Source of the DNA: Verrucomicrobiota bacterium
Lineage (GTDB): Bacteria; Verrucomicrobiota; Verrucomicrobiia; Chthoniobacterales; Terrimicrobiaceae
Length of the DNA: 9,304 nucleotides
Direction of reading: 5' to 3'
Assembly: GCA_026398285.1 (NCBI GenBank)
Contig: JAPLTI010000185.1
Span: forward strand, 1 to 9,304
Of this stretch, positions 1-6,374 are shown in pieces. Position 1 is the stretch's first letter, and every line of letters starts with the position of its first letter. Position numbers and translations under genes: made by a program. A model generated the notes under the pieces. It was given only the letters and a program-made list of their open reading frames with translations, had not been told where the DNA came from and searched no databases.

Positions 1-1007
1 AGAACCTGCGCCTCGATATCGGCGTAGATTTTTGGATCGTTTTTGAGAACTTCCTTCGCGGCGTCGCGGCCTTGGGCGAGTTGCTCGCCTTTGTAGCTGA
101 GCCAGGAGCCGCGTTTTTCGACGATGCCTTTTTCGAGGGCGAGGTCGAGGAGCGAGCCGGTGTTGGAAATGCCTTCGTTATACATGATGTCGAACTCGGC
201 TTCGGTGAAGGGAGCGGCGACCTTGTTTTTTACGAGTTTGATCTTCGTGCGGTTTCCGGAGACCGAGCCATCGCTGTTCTTGATGGCGCCGATGCGGCGG
301 ATGTCCACACGGATGCTGGCGTAGAATTTGAGCGCTTTGCCACCAGGTGTCGTCTCGGGGTTGCCGAACATAACGCCGATTTTTTCGCGAATCTGGTTTG
401 TGAAAAGGCAGATCGTATTAGCTTTGGAGATGAACGCGGTGAGCTTGCGGAGCGCGTTGCTCATGAGGCGGGCCTGCGCGCCGACGACCGCGTCGCCGAT
501 CTCGCCTTCGAGTTCGGATTTCGTCACCAGAGCGGCAACGGAGTCGAGCACGATGATGTCGAGCGCGTTCGAGCGCACGAGCGTCTCGCAGATGCGAAGC
601 GCCTCCTCGCCCGAGCTGGGCTGGGAAACAAGGAGCTCGTCGAGATTGACGCCGAGTTTGCGGGCGTAGTGGGGATCAAGAGCGTGCTCCACATCGATGA
701 AAGCCGCCAAGCCACCGAGCTTCTGGGCTTGGGCGATTGCTGTGAGCGTGAGTGTGGTTTTTCCCGAGCTTTCCGGGCCGTAGATTTCGATAATGCGTCC
801 ACGGGGGAAACCTCCCACGCCGAGCGCGCGGTCGATCATGATATTTCCGGTCGGGATGCTCTCGACCTGCGAGACATGGGCGTCGCCGAGGCGGCGGATC
901 GCTTCGCTGCCGTAGTCTTTTTCGATTTGCTGGAGAGCGAGGTCAAGGTTCTTGAGGCGGGCTGCGGCCGCCTTGTCAGTGGGTGTGGATTCGTCGGATT
1001 TAGCCAT
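1..1007 (-). CDS. recA: Recombinase RecA, C-terminus cut by the window edge
   Basis: RecA forms ATP-dependent filaments on single-stranded DNA, catalyses homologous strand exchange and triggers LexA self-cleavage in the SOS response; it is cytoplasmic. The 335 visible residues show the whole core: Walker A GPESSGKT at about 77-84, Walker B IIVLDS at about 151-156, the L1/L2 DNA-binding loop region with FGNPETTPGG at about 214-223, and FYASIRVDIRR at about 229-238. The C-terminal domain begins near 270 and the gene runs off the window in a partial codon; E. coli RecA is 353 residues, so only the acidic tail is missing. The ATG at 1007 gives the usual N-terminus (MAKSDES). No Shine-Dalgarno precedes it; the bases just upstream are pyrimidine-rich on the coding strand. 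One mild oddity is TGNIMID (53-59) where most RecA proteins have TGSxxLD. It is transcribed divergently from the glycosylase gene. The identification is secure. Confidence 0.97.
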   Translation of the reverse strand, partial: MAKSDESTPTDKAAAARLKNLDLALQQIEKDYGSEAIRRLGDAHVSQVESIPTGNIMIDRALGVGGFPRGRIIEIYGPESSGKTTLTLTAIAQAQKLGGLAAFIDVEHALDPHYARKLGVNLDELLVSQPSSGEEALRICETLVRSNALDIIVLDSVAALVTKSELEGEIGDAVVGAQARLMSNALRKLTAFISKANTICLFTNQIREKIGVMFGNPETTPGGKALKFYASIRVDIRRIGAIKNSDGSVSGNRTKIKLVKNKVAAPFTEAEFDIMYNEGISNTGSLLDLALEKGIVEKRGSWLSYKGEQLAQGRDAAKEVLKNDPKIYADIEAQV

Positions 1008-1114
1008 AAAAGAGAGGAGGACTATGCCCTTCGCCCTGATCGCGTGAAACAAAATTCCATGCCTCCGCAGCAAAATCTCGCCCCGCCCGCGAGGGATTGT
1101 TAATTCTGGCACCA
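1008..1114. promoter_or_regulatory. Divergent intergenic region between recA and the glycosylase operon
   Basis: These 107 bases must hold promoters for both directions. On the recA strand a weak candidate is TTTCAC, a 17-base gap, then CATAGT (about 1047-1019), which would give a very short leader. On the other strand TTAATTC at 1100-1106 lies about 8 bases before the glycosylase ATG, which would imply an almost leaderless transcript. I see no LexA operator of the E. coli (CTGT-N8-ACAG), Gram-positive (GAAC-N4-GTTC) or alphaproteobacterial (GTTC-N7-GTTC) type. If recA is SOS-controlled here, the operator is of another kind. The promoter positions are guesses; the divergent layout is certain. 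Confidence 0.35.
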
Positions 1115-1909
1115 ATGAGTGATGTTTTTCAGCAAGCGCTGGCAGAAGCGCTCCCTCTTTTGAAGGAGGTTCAAAAGGGCATCAAGTCCGCGCCCAAGGC
1201 TTCGCAAACGGCATTGAAGCGCCTTCGCAAGGCGGCAACCACCCGCCCGGCGGCCGCAGTTCAGCCCCTGCCGCCACCGCCCGCCACCGAGTGGACGTGG
1301 GAACTGCTGGAAAAGGCGATTCTCGGCTGCGTGAAATGCCCTAATCTCGTGGCCTCGCGCACACAAGTCGTCTTCGGCGTTGGCAATCGCTCGGCGGAAC
1401 TCATGTTCATTGGCGAGGCGCCGGGGGCCGAGGAGGACAAGCAGGGCGAGCCGTTTGTTGGTAAATCCGGCCAACTCATCACAAAAATCATCGAGGCCAT
1501 GGGGTTCACGCGGGATGACATTTTCATCGCTAATGTCATGAAGTGCCGCCCTGACATGCCTGGCGAAGAATCCGGCAACCGCAAGCCGAAGGGCGAAGAA
1601 ATGGCGACCTGTCTGCCTTGGCTGCGCGAGCAGGTGCGATTGGTGAAGCCCCGCGCCATGGTCGCGCTTGGAGCGACGGCTGCAGAGGGCCTGCTCGGCG
1701 AAACACGCCTGATACGCGATATTCGAGGGACCTGGCTGGAGTTTGAAGGCATTCCCGTGATGGTCACCTACCACCCAGCCTATCTTCTACGGAACCAGAC
1801 GATCACCGAAAAACGCAAGGTTTGGGAGGATATGTTGCTCGTGCTGAAAAAACTCGGCCGCAAGATCACTCCGAAGCAGGAACGCTTTTTCACGACGGCC
1901 GCGCAGTAA
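1115..1909 (+). CDS. Family 4 uracil-DNA glycosylase (4Fe-4S, thermostable-UDG type)
   Basis: This enzyme removes uracil from DNA after cytosine deamination or dUMP misincorporation and so starts base excision repair. The 264-residue protein carries the family 4 signature motif GEAPGAEED at 100-108 (family 5 has GLAPG here) and the second active-site motif HPAYLLR at 220-226. Four cysteines are placed to bind a 4Fe-4S cluster: C72 and C75 (CVKC), C144 (KCRP) and C166; the GNRKP stretch between the last two is also typical. Residues 1 to about 60 form an Ala/Lys/Pro-rich extension absent from the compact archaeal and Thermus enzymes, probably a flexible linker. The ATG at 1115 was chosen over an in-frame TTG at 1097 because it is the first ATG and the six extra residues add nothing; neither has a clear Shine-Dalgarno. 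It is the first gene of a tight three-gene unit: the stop is 4 bases before the next ATG. Confidence 0.94.
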   Translation: MSDVFQQALAEALPLLKEVQKGIKSAPKASQTALKRLRKAATTRPAAAVQPLPPPPATEWTWELLEKAILGCVKCPNLVASRTQVVFGVGNRSAELMFIGEAPGAEEDKQGEPFVGKSGQLITKIIEAMGFTRDDIFIANVMKCRPDMPGEESGNRKPKGEEMATCLPWLREQVRLVKPRAMVALGATAAEGLLGETRLIRDIRGTWLEFEGIPVMVTYHPAYLLRNQTITEKRKVWEDMLLVLKKLGRKITPKQERFFTTAAQ

Positions 1910-1913
1910 GCCC

Positions 1914-2609
1914 ATGACAGCTCGCGACGCCTTTCATACGGTCTTCTACCACGGCGTCGTCTCGTTCTTAAAATTCGTTCTCCACTTCGGCTCGCGCGTC
2001 CGTTTTGTGCAGTTCGGAAAAATCCCGAAAGGCTCCTGCGTGATGGTGAGCAACCACATCAGCCACTTCGACCCGCCGTTTCTGAGCGGCTGGCTGCCAC
2101 GCAAGATCGACTGGATCGCTATGGTTGAGCTGTTCGGTGCCTCATGGTCGAAAGCCGCCTTCACGTGGCTGGATGTGATTCCTGTGGATCGCCACGGCGA
2201 TGACCGGCAGGCCTTGCGGCACGCGCTGCGGCGGCTCGAGCAAGGTCGCATGATAGGTGTTTTCCCCGAGGGGGGCATCCGAGACGGCTCGCAATCGATC
2301 CTTTCCGGCGCCGACATGCGCGAAGGAGCCTTTCTCATCGCGGCCAAGGCTGGCTGCCCCGTCCTGCCCGTTGTGATCCTCGGCAGCGAGCGCCTCTACA
2401 ACCGCCGCAACTGGCTCCCATGGCGGAGGGCGAAGGTTTTCATCGCGGTGGGCGCGCCGGTTTTCCCAAGCCCGGATGGCGGACGGAAAAAACTCCGCGA
2501 CGATGTCGCCACCGCGCTGATCCGCCTCAAGGACGAGCTCGTCACGAAATGCCACCTCACCGCCGATGACCTCCCGCACTCGCCACAGGAGCGCATGCGC
2601 GAACCATGA
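1914..2609 (+). CDS. PlsC-type lysophospholipid acyltransferase
   Basis: Members of this family transfer a fatty acyl group to glycerol-phosphate, lysophosphatidate or related acceptors at the membrane in phospholipid synthesis or remodelling. The 231-residue protein shows the acyltransferase motifs in order: NHISHFD at 47-53 (the catalytic H-X4-D pair, H48 and D53), VIPVDR at 88-93, FPEGGIR at 117-123 (acceptor-phosphate binding), and VLPVVILG at 150-157. A hydrophobic stretch near 10-26 may contact the membrane. The size fits a single-domain PlsC-like enzyme. It could be the main 1-acylglycerol-3-phosphate acyltransferase or a paralogue acting on another lipid; motifs alone do not decide. 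The gene starts 4 bases after the glycosylase stop, and its own TGA overlaps the next ATG (ATGA at 2606-2609), which argues for translational coupling. No Shine-Dalgarno is obvious. Confidence 0.92.
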   Translation: MTARDAFHTVFYHGVVSFLKFVLHFGSRVRFVQFGKIPKGSCVMVSNHISHFDPPFLSGWLPRKIDWIAMVELFGASWSKAAFTWLDVIPVDRHGDDRQALRHALRRLEQGRMIGVFPEGGIRDGSQSILSGADMREGAFLIAAKAGCPVLPVVILGSERLYNRRNWLPWRRAKVFIAVGAPVFPSPDGGRKKLRDDVATALIRLKDELVTKCHLTADDLPHSPQERMREP

Positions 2610-3568
2610 AGGCCCTCGTAAACCGTCCCCTTTCGTGGCTCGTCGATGGCACAATGTGCAACATGATGCATGCCATCCAATGGCGGCGCAGGGCCGATGC
2701 CTGCTCGGTCGATGTTCTGGAGCGGTATCTGGCGGAGTGCGGAGGACAAAGCCGCGAACAGTATTACCGCATGCCGCCGGCTCAGCGTCCGAGTCTAAAA
2801 AATGGCTGGATCGAGTGGGATTCGCCACGAACCACCGGACACCCTGAAAACGACCGGGTGCGCGTGGGGTTTTTTCCAGCGCGCGATAAAAATGCTCCAA
2901 CTGTTCTGCTGCTCCACGCCCTCATGAGCGCGAGTGATATCGGCTACCGTCGGCTTGCGGCATGGTTCAACGGCAATGGATGGAGCGTGGCCTTTCCCCA
3001 CCTGCCATATCACTACTCGCGCACGCCGCGCCGCACTTGGAACGGCGAGTTGGCCATCACGGCCGACCTCGTCCGAAACGCCGAGGGTATCAGACAGGGT
3101 GTGATCGAACTCCGACAACTCATGGCCCTGCTCCGCACACGCGGCACACGCGAGTTCGCCATCGTCGGCACGAGCTACGGCGGCTGGACCGGCGCGATTC
3201 TTTCCTTTCTGGAAGCCGACTTCCGATTCGTCGCCCTGGTGCAGCCGATCGTGAACATGGACAAGGCCGTCTGGGAAAGCCCCGGCTCGGCCGTGATGCG
3301 GAGGGAACTCCACAAGCGTGGCCACTCGCGCGGCAACACCGCCCGCTTCGACCACCTCGTCTCCCCGCTCCATGGGGTTCCACTCTGCGACCCCTCATCC
3401 ATCCTGCTCACCGGCGGCCTCCACGACCGCATTTCCCCCCTCGAAGACCTCACACTCCTCCAATCCCGCTGGCCCGGCTCCAGCCTCCTCCAAGTCCCCC
3501 AAGGCCACTTCGGCTACGCCGCCCTCCGCGAAACCATGAAACAAGTCGAATCGCGGATTGTCGGGTGA
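2606..3568 (+). CDS. Alpha/beta hydrolase with complete catalytic triad
   Basis: The 320-residue protein is a serine hydrolase of the alpha/beta fold; the substrate is unknown. The nucleophile elbow is GTSYGG (188-193, Ser190), following a hydrophobic strand. The acid is probably Asp274 in LTGGLHDRISP, and the histidine is His301 in PQGHFGY. An oxyanion-hole strand LLLHALMS lies at 101-108. The region HLPYHYSRTPRRTW (132-145) after strand 4 may form the lid. I see no signal peptide, although the N-terminus is mildly hydrophobic. Because it overlaps the acyltransferase gene by ATGA, a lipid ester (lysophospholipase, thioesterase or deacylase activity) is a reasonable guess. The layout faintly recalls the ABHD18/DUF2048 group, but this needs a profile search. 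The last 200 bases are very C-rich on the coding strand. The start is fixed by the overlap; the AGGAG at 2587-2591 is 14 bases away, too far for a standard site. Confidence 0.87.
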   Translation: MKALVNRPLSWLVDGTMCNMMHAIQWRRRADACSVDVLERYLAECGGQSREQYYRMPPAQRPSLKNGWIEWDSPRTTGHPENDRVRVGFFPARDKNAPTVLLLHALMSASDIGYRRLAAWFNGNGWSVAFPHLPYHYSRTPRRTWNGELAITADLVRNAEGIRQGVIELRQLMALLRTRGTREFAIVGTSYGGWTGAILSFLEADFRFVALVQPIVNMDKAVWESPGSAVMRRELHKRGHSRGNTARFDHLVSPLHGVPLCDPSSILLTGGLHDRISPLEDLTLLQSRWPGSSLLQVPQGHFGYAALRETMKQVESRIVG

Positions 3569-3682
3569 CCGAGAGACGAGCCAAACCGCGTTCCTTGAGG
3601 CTCATCGCCTGCAAAACAGCTTGGCATGATTGTTTCACAGAAAACCGATCACGCAAACCGACAAGCTGCCGGGGTGGACTCC

Positions 3683-3734
3683 GGTATGAACGGGAACATC
3701 GGTTACACTTAAACCGAGCACATCGGTTCATACC
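3683..3734 (+). terminator. Candidate hairpin downstream of the hydrolase operon
   Basis: GGTATGAAC at 3683-3691 pairs perfectly with GTTCATACC at 3726-3734. Inside it CGGTT (3700-3704) pairs with AACCG (3712-3716) around a 7-base loop, leaving an internal loop of about 8 and 9 bases. A short TTTT tract (3735-3738) follows, so this could be a weak intrinsic terminator for the glycosylase-acyltransferase-hydrolase unit, which ends 115 bases upstream. The stem is not GC-rich and the T-run is short. A protein-binding site is an equally good reading, since the arms contain the direct repeat ACATCGGTT (3696-3704 and 3720-3728). Confidence 0.35.
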
Positions 3735-3891
3735 TTTTGCGCATGCAATCGAAAAATGGGACGGCGTCCTGCCACGTATCAGCAGCGAAGGAGTCGTGCC
3801 TTTCCTGAATGTGGGCGAATTTCAGGGATCGTCACCAGCGGCGCCTACACGCTGAGCCGGCGCTTGCAAATCAAACCGAAGCTCCGCGCCG

Positions 3892-4072
3892 CGCGCGCCT
3901 TCCATGGGAGGGCCATCCTCCGGCATGGCCCATTCTTCAGCCGCGAAGCGGCGTCTGAGGGTGGCGTTCTCCGAGCGGTTTTTTGTGGAGAGGTGTCTGG
4001 CCGTTATGCCTCGCCGTCCGTGATGGAAATTTGGGCCATGCGGGACGATGGCCCTCCCATGGAAGGCGTGCG
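3892..4072. repeat. MITE/REP-like element with 40-base imperfect inverted repeats
   Basis: The 40 bases at 3892-3931 match the reverse complement of 4033-4072 with three mismatches, with 101 bases between the arms. Each arm also folds alone: GGCCAT (3911-3916) with ATGGCC (3925-3930), and GGGCCAT (4033-4039) with ATGGCCC (4048-4054). A third perfect hairpin, GCCGC-GAA-GCGGC, lies at 3940-3952. The motif GAGCGGTTTTTTGTG (3973-3987) is repeated with one mismatch at 4075-4089, just outside the right arm. No transposase gene and no clear target-site duplication are present. The symmetry is directly visible. Whether the element is dispersed in the genome (MITE, BIME) or is a structured RNA gene cannot be told from one copy. 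Confidence 0.6.
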
Positions 4073-4094
4073 ATGAGCGGTTTCTTGTGTGGGC

Positions 4095-4130
4095 AAAAAA
4101 TTGAACACTCTGGCCTGCTCTTTACAGTGT
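4095..4130 (-). terminator. Weak candidate terminator downstream of the sigma-factor operon
   Basis: On the minus strand ACACT (4130-4126) can pair with AGTGT (4109-4105) across a 16-base loop, and after four bases a run of six T follows (4100-4095). The stem is only 5 bp and AT-rich, so it is a poor intrinsic terminator, but it lies about 130 bases past the stop at 4260 in the right orientation. Confidence 0.2.
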
Positions 4131-4259
4131 GGGCTGCATGAACATAACGGCGGATTTTTTCAACGCGATCCTGTGACTTGCGCGCGGGAAATGATCGGCT
4201 GAGAGCTCGTTTGGAATCGCTGCGGGGGCTTGAGGTCGAGGGTCGAAATGTCGGAGTTC

Positions 4260-5969
4260 CTAAAACTTCACCAGCACGCCCCAGTCGGCTTGATCTGCAA
4301 ATTTTTTGGAATCGTTGAGGGCAGTTACGCTGGAGCCAGCGTTGTCCGTCTGGTCCCAGCCGGTGCCGTAGATGAGATACGAGCTGCTCTCTGATGGCTT
4401 GTAGCAGAGCGGCTTGCCGGTGAGCGGGTCTGTGGGGACCGACAGCAGGAAGGCTGGCACGAGGTCTTCAAGGGTTGCGGGCAGACGCCCGTGGGCCATG
4501 CGGTAGCGCTCGACCGCGCAGGCGGTGGCGAGGCTTCGGAGGATTGTCTGGGTGGCTGCAATCCGCTTGGTTGGGCTCATAAGAACCGGCATCGCTTTGT
4601 GAGATAAGGGATTACGGATCTTATTCCAAACGGAGGAAGCGGCACGCGCGGACTCGATCTCTGTGAGGGTTGGCGGAAGTTCCTTGGGGTGGTTCACGGC
4701 ATCGATGTATCGTTGGATGGTGCCTATGTATCCGGCTTTATCCTCGTTGAACCATCCCGCAGGCCAGATCGCCCATGTGGCCCGGAGCGCCGCATTTTGC
4801 AGTCTCAGCGTGCGAGTGTCGGGCAGTCCCTGCAGCGTCAATAGATCTGTTCTGGAAGCATCGAGTTGGAGAAGCGATGCTCTCTCCCCGCGAAGACTGT
4901 CGGACAAGCGCGCCAGCAGATCGATGCGGGAGAGTTCGCTGGAAAGATCCTCCAATTGAGCATCGGTCCATGCGTGACGCTCCAGACCATCGTTAATCAC
5001 CTGAGATGCTCGGTCCGAGATGCTGCTTTCAACAAGCACCGTAATGAGAAAAGGGGAGGACCCAGCGGCGCGTGCCAGAGCCAAAAGCGTCTGGACATCT
5101 TGAAAGGCATTCTCCGGGCGACCAGCAGCCAGTTCGGCTTGCGCCCGTCCTTGCAGGACCTTGGAGGTATTCGTCATAGCTGGGAGGTGGGGCAGGAGCG
5201 TCTCGAAACCTTTTGAGTAATCAATCTGCCAACAAACCCCCGGTCGGCGGACCGCCTGGGCGACTTCCTCAAGCAGCGGGGCTGAGGGGGCAAGACTCTT
5301 TAAAACCAATTCCCCTGCGGCCTGATCGTCGCCCTTGAAATCGGGATTCAAGAACCTTGCGGTGAAATGGATCGTGCTCTCGCCCGACTCAGGTTTTCCA
5401 GCGATTTTTTTCCAAGGTATTTCCAACTTTCCAAGTCGCGAATCCTTTGCGGAAAAAAAGACTTCCTGAAAGACCGGTGCGGCGGCCGCGTTGTCGGCAT
5501 CAGGCACCGGTGCCGGCACGATTTCCTCGAATCGCGTGGGCTCGTTCTTTTCCCGGAGCACGGCCAGGGCGGCGCTCAGCTTTCTTGCGCCCCACCAGTT
5601 TGTCCATGAATAGAACAAGGTGACAATGGAGACCAATGTGACAACGGCCAACAGGAGGCCTTTTGTCCATCCGCCTCGCCGGTCGCATTCCTCGTAACGC
5701 GCGAATTTCCATGGCAACACCACTCCGGTGATCACAAGAATGCCTAGGAAAATCGCGGCAGCCAGCCAGACCGACATCGCGTGCGAGACAATCATCGCCC
5801 CTAAGGCAGCACCAATCGGAATTGCGATCACTAAGTGTAGCGCCAGGTTTAGGTAGAAACCGACACATCGCAGGTGTGCATGGCAGTTTCCACATTCTCT
5901 TGTCGGGCCGGGCCACAGGACCCAAGACTTAAACGGAGCAACGCGCTGATGGCATTTGGGGCATTTCAT
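4260..5969 (-). CDS. Zinc-ribbon membrane protein with pseudopilin-like C-terminal tail, function unknown
   Basis: I do not recognise a named family for this 569-residue protein. It starts with a zinc ribbon, CPKC (C3, C6) and CGNC (C26, C29). Three hydrophobic segments follow, at about 37-60, 65-87 and 102-122. The remaining 440 or so residues form a soluble domain rich in predicted helix, with a Leu/Ala-rich part at about 250-360. The end, from about 485, contains ERYRMAHGRLPATLEDLVP and PTDPLTGKPLCYK, which resembles the C-terminal region of GspG-type pseudopilins and of large uncharacterised proteins common in Planctomycetes and Verrucomicrobia. No N-terminal pilin methylation signal is present, so it is not itself a pseudopilin. 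It is the third gene after a sigma factor and a small membrane protein, 24 bases downstream of the latter. This suggests a role in that signalling unit or as an envelope component it controls. The ATG at 5969 gives the zinc ribbon; no Shine-Dalgarno is seen. Confidence 0.85.
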   Translation of the reverse strand: MKCPKCHQRVAPFKSWVLWPGPTRECGNCHAHLRCVGFYLNLALHLVIAIPIGAALGAMIVSHAMSVWLAAAIFLGILVITGVVLPWKFARYEECDRRGGWTKGLLLAVVTLVSIVTLFYSWTNWWGARKLSAALAVLREKNEPTRFEEIVPAPVPDADNAAAAPVFQEVFFSAKDSRLGKLEIPWKKIAGKPESGESTIHFTARFLNPDFKGDDQAAGELVLKSLAPSAPLLEEVAQAVRRPGVCWQIDYSKGFETLLPHLPAMTNTSKVLQGRAQAELAAGRPENAFQDVQTLLALARAAGSSPFLITVLVESSISDRASQVINDGLERHAWTDAQLEDLSSELSRIDLLARLSDSLRGERASLLQLDASRTDLLTLQGLPDTRTLRLQNAALRATWAIWPAGWFNEDKAGYIGTIQRYIDAVNHPKELPPTLTEIESARAASSVWNKIRNPLSHKAMPVLMSPTKRIAATQTILRSLATACAVERYRMAHGRLPATLEDLVPAFLLSVPTDPLTGKPLCYKPSESSSYLIYGTGWDQTDNAGSSVTALNDSKKFADQADWGVLVKF

Positions 5970-5993
5970 ATACTGATTGGTTTTGGGAATCTT

Positions 5994-6374
5994 CTAAGTT
6001 GCAGGTTGGGATGTCTGGGGAGTGGCCTTTGGCAGGCGAAAATGCAATTCCATCTGAAGCGGGTGCTGGTTCGGAGAGGTATCCATCTCCTGAGGAAATT
6101 GTCCGGTCGCGATGATGCACTTGAGCGTTGCGGCTCGCGCCAGATACGCCTCGCGGTCGAAGGGCAGAGTTCCAGTCGGAACATCCGGCGTGGTGGTCCG
6201 GAGAAGAACGATTAACATCCAGCACACGGCCAGCGAAGCCCATGTGACCCGTGGAGCCCAGGCGATGGGCTCCGCGTTTTGTCGTGCGGCCAGCAGAATC
6301 CGGTGCTTCAACCCGGCTGGCAGCTCCCGTGGGCGGGCCCGGCGGAGAAGGGATTCGATTTCCTCGTTGTTCAT
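5994..6374 (-). CDS. Small single-pass membrane protein, probable anti-sigma factor
   Basis: The 126-residue protein begins with a charged cytoplasmic segment (MNNEEIESLLRRARP, then ELPAGLKHRIL at 17-27), has one transmembrane helix at about 43-60 (WASLAVCWMLIVLL), and ends in a Pro/Gln/Thr-rich tail that would lie outside the membrane. It has no zinc-binding anti-sigma HxxxCxxC motif. The role as the sigma factor's partner is inferred from position and topology: its ATG overlaps the sigma TGA (ATGA, 6371-6374), and small single-pass proteins immediately after ECF sigma genes are usually their membrane-anchored regulators. It is one of the few genes here with a good Shine-Dalgarno. An overlapping longer frame starting at 6381 is a shadow. 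Confidence 0.78.
   Translation of the reverse strand: MNNEEIESLLRRARPRELPAGLKHRILLAARQNAEPIAWAPRVTWASLAVCWMLIVLLRTTTPDVPTGTLPFDREAYLARAATLKCIIATGQFPQEMDTSPNQHPLQMELHFRLPKATPQTSQPAT

Larger units (their letters stand above)
3569..4259. other. 691-base non-coding block between convergent operons
   Basis: Two operons converge here, so terminators for both are expected. The left part (3569-3740) holds a cluster of AAACCGA/TCGGTTT motifs and a hairpin. The middle part (3740-3890) has no structure I can assign and no match to a tRNA or tmRNA; it may be remnant repeat DNA. The stretch 3892-4072 is an inverted-repeat element. The rest (4073-4259) has an A/T-rich patch and no gene. Open frames exist (for example 3756-4076 on the plus strand), but they run through the inverted repeats, have no recognisable domain and lack a ribosome-binding site. 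Confidence 0.7.

Noticed and set aside
1022..1060. 12-codon leader frame before recA with GGAGG next to its ATG
   Set aside because: Only one base separates GGAGG from the ATG, the peptide has no regulatory feature such as repeated codons, and it could easily arise by chance.
72..1103. Long plus-strand open frame (343 codons) opposite recA
   Set aside because: It lies antisense to an unmistakable recA, has no domain or ribosome-binding site, and is explained by GC-rich codon use on the other strand.
1261..1767. Minus-strand frames opposite the glycosylase gene
   Set aside because: They are shadows of a strongly supported gene with complete motifs on the plus strand.
2962..3855. 297-codon plus-strand frame overlapping the hydrolase gene
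   Set aside because: It is out of frame with a well-supported hydrolase, very rich in Arg and Pro, and has no recognisable motif.
3780..3856. Possible tRNA or tmRNA end in the intergenic block
   Set aside because: No acceptor stem, TPsiC arm or CCA end could be laid out on either strand.
3756..4076. 106-codon plus-strand frame in the intergenic block
   Set aside because: It runs through both arms of the inverted-repeat element, has no ribosome-binding site or recognisable domain, and its composition is set by the repeat.
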